From positions 62,001 through 126,000 of the forward strand of contig JAXGXT010000003.1 in the NCBI GenBank assembly GCA_040772665.1: a stretch of 64,000 nucleotides of DNA, in the 5' to 3' direction. This stretch comes from JAXGXT01 sp040772665 (GTDB lineage Bacteria; Bacillota; Clostridia; Lachnospirales; Anaerotignaceae). How positions within the stretch are numbered: position 1 is the first letter of the stretch; every line of letters starts with the position of its first letter. Both the position numbers and the translations under genes were made by a program. Below are positions 60,644-64,000 of this stretch, piece after piece. A model generated the notes under the pieces. That model made no database searches, was not told the DNA's origin, and saw nothing but the letters and a program-made list of their open reading frames with translations.

Positions 60644-62052
60644 GTGGTAGATTCGTTAAATAACTTTTTCGGAACGATAAGCGGTTTTCTATGGGGCAAC
60701 TTTTATATGTTTGTTCTTGTATTCACCGGAATGTTTTTCACTGTAACATTAAGATTTCCTCAAATAAGAAGGCTTGGAGATAGTTTCAGATTACGTTTAG
60801 CGGTTTAAGGTCAAAAGAAAAGGCAGGCAAAGACGGAATGTCATCATGGGAAAGTCTTGCAACAGCTATTGCAGGCCAGGTTGGAACAGGTAATATTGCA
60901 GGCCCTGCAACGGCTATTATGGCGGGAGGGCACGGAGCAATTTTTTGGATGTGGGTAAGTGCGTTTTTTGGGATGGCGACAATTTCCGCCGAGGCTGTTG
61001 CCGCACAAAAATATAAAGAAGTTTTACCTGACGGTACAGTTGTAGGCGGCCCTGCTCATTATTTAAGAGCAGGCTTTAAAGGAAACCTTGGAAAGGTTTT
61101 AGCCACATCTTTTTCGATATTTCTTATTATAGGTTTTGGTTTGGCTGCAGCAATGATTCAAGGAAATACAATAAGTGATGCGTTTGCATATTCCTTTGGA
61201 GTGCCTAAGATTGTAGTAGGGATTGCCCTTGCAATACTTACAATTGCTGTTGTTTCAGGCGGAACACAAAGAATAGCAGGCTTTGTTACAAAGGTTGTTC
61301 CTATTATGGCTGTTGTTTACATAGTTGCGAGCCTTGTGGTGATTTTTGCAAACGCAAGTGAGATTATACCTGCAGTTAAAATGATTTTTGTTGGTGCATT
61401 TAGCCCAAGATCAGTTGCCGGAGGTATGTTTGGTATCGGAATTAAAGAAGCAATGCGTTATGGAGTTGCCAGAGGTCTTTTCTCCAATGAAGCCGGAACA
61501 GGTTCTACACCTCACGCACATGCTGTTGCAAAGGTTAAGCATCCTTGTGATCAGGGAACTGTTGCTTTTATGAGCGTTTTTATTGACACATTTATTATTC
61601 TTAACATAACTGTATTTATTATTTTAACAAGCGGTTCATATACAAGCGGCGGCGAGGGTATAACCCTTACACAAACAGCTTTTGAAGCAGTTTTTGGTTC
61701 TTTTGGACATTTGCTTATTTCCCTTGCCATATTCTTTTTCTCGTTTTCCACGATTATTGCCGCATATTTTTATGGACAGCAAAACGTGCTTAAGCTCTTT
61801 GGAAGAAAAGCAATGCCTTTTTACATGATTTTTATAGCGGCATTTGTTATACTTGGCTCAGGGTTTACAGTAAGTCTTGTTTGGAGTATTTGTGACGTGT
61901 TTAATGGTTTTATGGTATTTATAAACATAATTGGTCTTTTTGGTGTAAGCGGAACTATTATTGCACTTTGGAAGGAATATGACAGCAACAAAAATCTTGA
62001 TACAACTTTAAATGATTTAAAAAATTCAAAAAGTCAAAACTTACAAGCATAA
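60644..62052 (+). pseudogene. Alanine/glycine:cation symporter (AGCS), frameshifted
   Basis: This membrane symporter for small amino acids with sodium is broken after codon 50. From GTG 60644 (AGGAGG 7 bases upstream) the frame reads VDSLNNFFGTISGFLWG to GDSFRL and then stops at 60806. From 60794 the next frame continues TFSGLRSKEKAGKDG into MSSWESLATAIAGQVGTGNIAGPATAI. Adding one base at 60791-60793 (TTACG to TTAACG) restores a 469-residue AGCS protein with its signatures QVGTGNIAGPATAI and RGLFSNEAGTGSTPHAHA. A shorter protein could start at ATG 60838 but would lack the first span. Sequencing error is the alternative. Confidence 0.88.
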
Positions 62053-62102
62053 TTTTTAAAATAAAAGGCTGAAAAGACAAGTTAAAGTGAGGTGAACACC
62101 GT

Positions 62103-63260
62103 TTGAGTAAAAATATGTCGGTAGTTAACAGTATTGTTAAGTTTGCAGAAGAACGAAAACCTGAGTTTTTGGATGTTTTAGAAAATGCCGTTAATCATGA
62201 ATCATATATATACGGCGAGAAAGAGATTAAGGACAAGTGCGGACTTTATCTTGAAGAAAAATTTAGAGAACTTGGTTTTGATACATGGCATTTTGACGGA
62301 GGAAAAAGCGGAATTCACATCTGCGGAAAACTTGGAAAAGGAGATAAAAGGATTTTTCTTTTAGGGCATTATGATACGGTTTTTCCCATGGGAACAACTA
62401 AAAACAGACCCTTTAAAATTGAAGGTGACAAGGCATATGGCCCTGGAATCTTCGATATGAAAGGGGGGATTGTAGGTTTTTGGATGGCCGTAAAGGCGTT
62501 AAAAGAACTGGATATTTTTCCTGAGGATACGGAGATTACTTTCTTCTTAAGCTGTGACGAAGAGGGCGGCAGCTTGACATCCAGAAAAGAAATAGAAAAA
62601 ATGGCACAGGAAGCCGATGTTTGTCTTTGTTCCGAGCCGGGGCATAAGGGTGAGGGATATATAACCATTTCCAGATATGGAAGGGATGTTGTTACTGTAA
62701 AAGCCAAGGGTGTTGCCGCTCATGCAGGAAATAATCCACAGATTAATCCTCTTGTGGAAATTTCAAGGCAGGCATTGTATATTAATGATACTTGCAAAGA
62801 TGAGAACCTTCTGTATGCTTCTATTGTAAGCATACATGGCGGCGAAGAGGGTGCAACTGCCGCAACTCCCGAAGAAGCATATCTTATTGTTGATATAAGG
62901 TATAAAGATGAAGAACATGGAAAGATTGCCGCAGAAGTTATTAAAAACATTAAGCCTACTATAAGCGGAATGGAGGTTGAAATAAGCGGCGGCGTGGAGA
63001 AGCCTGCACTTACGCAAGGTGAGTATTCAAAGGCTGCTGTTGAAAGAACAATTTCCATTATTGAGGAAATGGGGTATGAGTATAAACCCACATGTCTTGG
63101 GGGAGGAAGTGACGGAAACTTTACAAGTGCTGTAGGGTGTCCAACAATTGACGGTTTGGGTCTTAACGGAGAGTTTCTTCATAACCCAAGAGAGTATATT
63201 TATATACCAACAATTCCCCAAAGAACGGCTCTTATAGCAGAGCTTATTAGAACATTATAA
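62103..63260 (+). CDS. M20 family metallopeptidase (CPG2-like)
   Basis: This 385-residue zinc exopeptidase resembles glutamate carboxypeptidase/ArgE-DapE relatives. Zinc and catalytic residues are visible: His-x-Asp in LLGHYDTVFPMG, Asp in GIFDMKGG, the Glu pair in CDEEGG, Glu in SEPGH and the late His in FLHNPREYI. A lid/dimer domain with VKAKGVAAHAGNNPQ lies between. The TTG start has GAGGTG 6-8 bases upstream. It is the last gene of the amidohydrolase operon and would finish hydrolysis of an N-acyl amino acid or dipeptide. Confidence 0.9.
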   Translation: MSKNMSVVNSIVKFAEERKPEFLDVLENAVNHESYIYGEKEIKDKCGLYLEEKFRELGFDTWHFDGGKSGIHICGKLGKGDKRIFLLGHYDTVFPMGTTKNRPFKIEGDKAYGPGIFDMKGGIVGFWMAVKALKELDIFPEDTEITFFLSCDEEGGSLTSRKEIEKMAQEADVCLCSEPGHKGEGYITISRYGRDVVTVKAKGVAAHAGNNPQINPLVEISRQALYINDTCKDENLLYASIVSIHGGEEGATAATPEEAYLIVDIRYKDEEHGKIAAEVIKNIKPTISGMEVEISGGVEKPALTQGEYSKAAVERTISIIEEMGYEYKPTCLGGGSDGNFTSAVGCPTIDGLGLNGEFLHNPREYIYIPTIPQRTALIAELIRTL

Positions 63261-63270
63261 AACAAACTAT

Positions 63271-63436
63271 AAAGAGCCTGTGACAAAAGACTCTAAAATA
63301 AGAAAAAATAAAACGTTGAGTTTACTAATGTAAATTCAACGTTTTATTTTGTATATAAGATCAAAACAAAAGGAAGCGGCGGCAGAACCGACATTTTCTT
63401 TTATCAATGAGAGTATGGTTTTGTCACAGCCTCTTT
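63271..63436. repeat. Long-range inverted repeat between the M20 gene and dapB
   Basis: AAAGAGCCTGTGACAAAA (63271-63288) and TTTTGTCACAGCCTCTTT (63419-63436) are inverted repeats with one mismatch, 130 bases apart. The terminator at 63308 lies between them. No ORF is seen inside. The layout resembles a small MITE-like or nested-hairpin element. Confidence 0.5.
63308..63350. terminator. Bidirectional terminator after the M20 gene
   Basis: ATAAAACGTTGAGTTTAC pairs with GTAAATTCAACGTTTTAT (18 bp, one G-U pair) with a 4-base loop and T/A runs on both sides. It lies between convergent genes. Confidence 0.85.
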
Positions 63437-63447
63437 AAGTTTTTTCT

Positions 63448-64000
63448 TTATTTCATTACGTCTTTCATGGTATAAAAGCCTGCTTCTTTGCCGGCTAAAA
63501 ACTTTGCTGCTTTAACAGCACCTACAGCAAAAACCTCTCTGCTTGTGGCAAGATGGCTTAATGTTACAATTTCATCTTTGCCTGCAAAAATAACATCATG
63601 TTCTCCTGCGATTGTTCCGCCTCTAAGTGCATGAATTCCTATTTCATTTTTTGTTCGTTTTTCTCTTATTTTTGAACGGTCATAAACATATGTCATTTTG
63701 TTATCAAGAGCCTCGTTAATGCTGTCTGCAAGAGCAAGGGCAGTTCCGCTTGGAGCATCGATTTTCTGGTTATGATGTTTTTCTATTATTTCAATATCAA
63801 AACCGCTTTCAAAAAGAACATCGGCAGCCTTTTGAACAAGGGATAATATAAGGTTTACACCTAATGACATGTTTGCACTTCTTAAAACAGCAACATCATT
63901 AGATGCCTTAACTATTTCCTCATTAAGCTCCCCTGAAAGGCCTGTTGTGCAAAGAACAAGAGGTATCTTTTTATCTCTGGAAAACTGCAGCAGTTCAGAA
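63448..64000 (-). CDS. dapB: 4-hydroxy-tetrahydrodipicolinate reductase (3' part)
   Basis: This enzyme of lysine and diaminopimelate synthesis reduces hydroxy-tetrahydrodipicolinate with NAD(P)H. The frame is open to the window edge, so the nucleotide-binding N-terminus is cut off. Visible parts are PLVLCTTGLSGE, SANMSLGVNL, the catalytic EKHHNQKIDAPSGTALALA and a C-terminal HLATSREVFAVGAVKAA. An internal Met at 63870 is not the true start. Confidence 0.95.
   Translation of the reverse strand, partial: SELLQFSRDKKIPLVLCTTGLSGELNEEIVKASNDVAVLRSANMSLGVNLILSLVQKAADVLFESGFDIEIIEKHHNQKIDAPSGTALALADSINEALDNKMTYVYDRSKIREKRTKNEIGIHALRGGTIAGEHDVIFAGKDEIVTLSHLATSREVFAVGAVKAAKFLAGKEAGFYTMKDVMK

Noticed and set aside
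1..64000. CRISPR array, prophage, integron or conjugative element
   Set aside because: No regularly spaced repeats, phage structural genes, integrase or relaxase were found; the only mobile element with genes is the IS21 copy.

Overview
The window is low-GC, AT-rich bacterial DNA with strong AGGAGG-type ribosome binding sites, sigma-A type promoters and many hairpin-plus-T-run terminators. Sporulation genes (spo0A, yabP, yabQ, a cotS-like kinase), the SCIFF peptide with its radical SAM maturase, a ferredoxin-dependent 2-oxoacid oxidoreductase and a 2-hydroxyacyl-CoA dehydratase activase-like protein point to an anaerobic, spore-forming, amino-acid-fermenting member of the Clostridia (Lachnospiraceae/Anaerotignum-like; this placement is inference). 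No CRISPR array, prophage or rRNA operon was seen.

Bases 1-9.2 kb: the tail of an unknown gene; htpG behind a perfect CIRCE element; a YitT-type membrane protein; glnS; an IclR-family regulator (iclR1); and a divergent four-gene 2-oxoacid:ferredoxin oxidoreductase operon (delta-alpha-beta-gamma). 9.5-12.7 kb: yabP-yabQ-divIC, tRNA-Met, and a fluoride riboswitch with its own terminator in front of a cation/proton antiporter. 12.8-21.1 kb: SCIFF peptide, its maturase, secD-secF-recJ-apt, then the L19 leader, rplS, lepB and rbgA. 21.4-32.6 kb: spo0A, a CYTH protein, a DJ-1/PfpI protein, an unknown protein, tex, tRNA-Lys, cca, a cotS-like kinase, a PEGA protein and an alpha-phosphohexomutase. A densely structured non-coding repeat follows (32.6-33.0 kb). 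33.1-40.6 kb is the conserved Firmicutes block: a second signal peptidase, tmk, darA, holB, ricT, trmN6-like, rsmI, a ProX-type deacylase, an Orn/Lys/Arg decarboxylase and a small membrane protein. 40.9-50.8 kb: a 1432-residue activase-like protein, an unknown protein, radA and pyruvate carboxylase.

50.9-64 kb is an accessory metabolic region: a GldA-like dehydrogenase, a beta-carbonic anhydrase, an amino-acid dehydrogenase, a P1 (DmpA-type) peptidase co-transcribed with a second IclR regulator (iclR2), and a divergent operon encoding a NodB-fold amidohydrolase, a flavodoxin-like FMN reductase, an alanine/glycine:cation symporter and an M20 carboxypeptidase, followed by the 3' part of dapB. 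The operon is damaged twice. A complete IS21-family element (58,070-60,266) splits the FMN reductase with a 5-bp target duplication, and a one-base deletion frameshifts the symporter.

The most interesting observation is a shared 15-bp operator, TTCYRWATADYRGAA, found in four good copies. Two lie between iclR1 and the oxidoreductase operon, just downstream of the promoters of each. One lies between iclR2 and the amidohydrolase operon, and one upstream of the amino-acid dehydrogenase. This suggests that the two paralogous IclR proteins read the same DNA code and join distant amino-acid catabolic operons into one regulon. Other notable points are a hairpin between the Shine-Dalgarno and start codon of iclR2, two terminators between the SCIFF gene and its maturase, and a repeat family linked to terminators.
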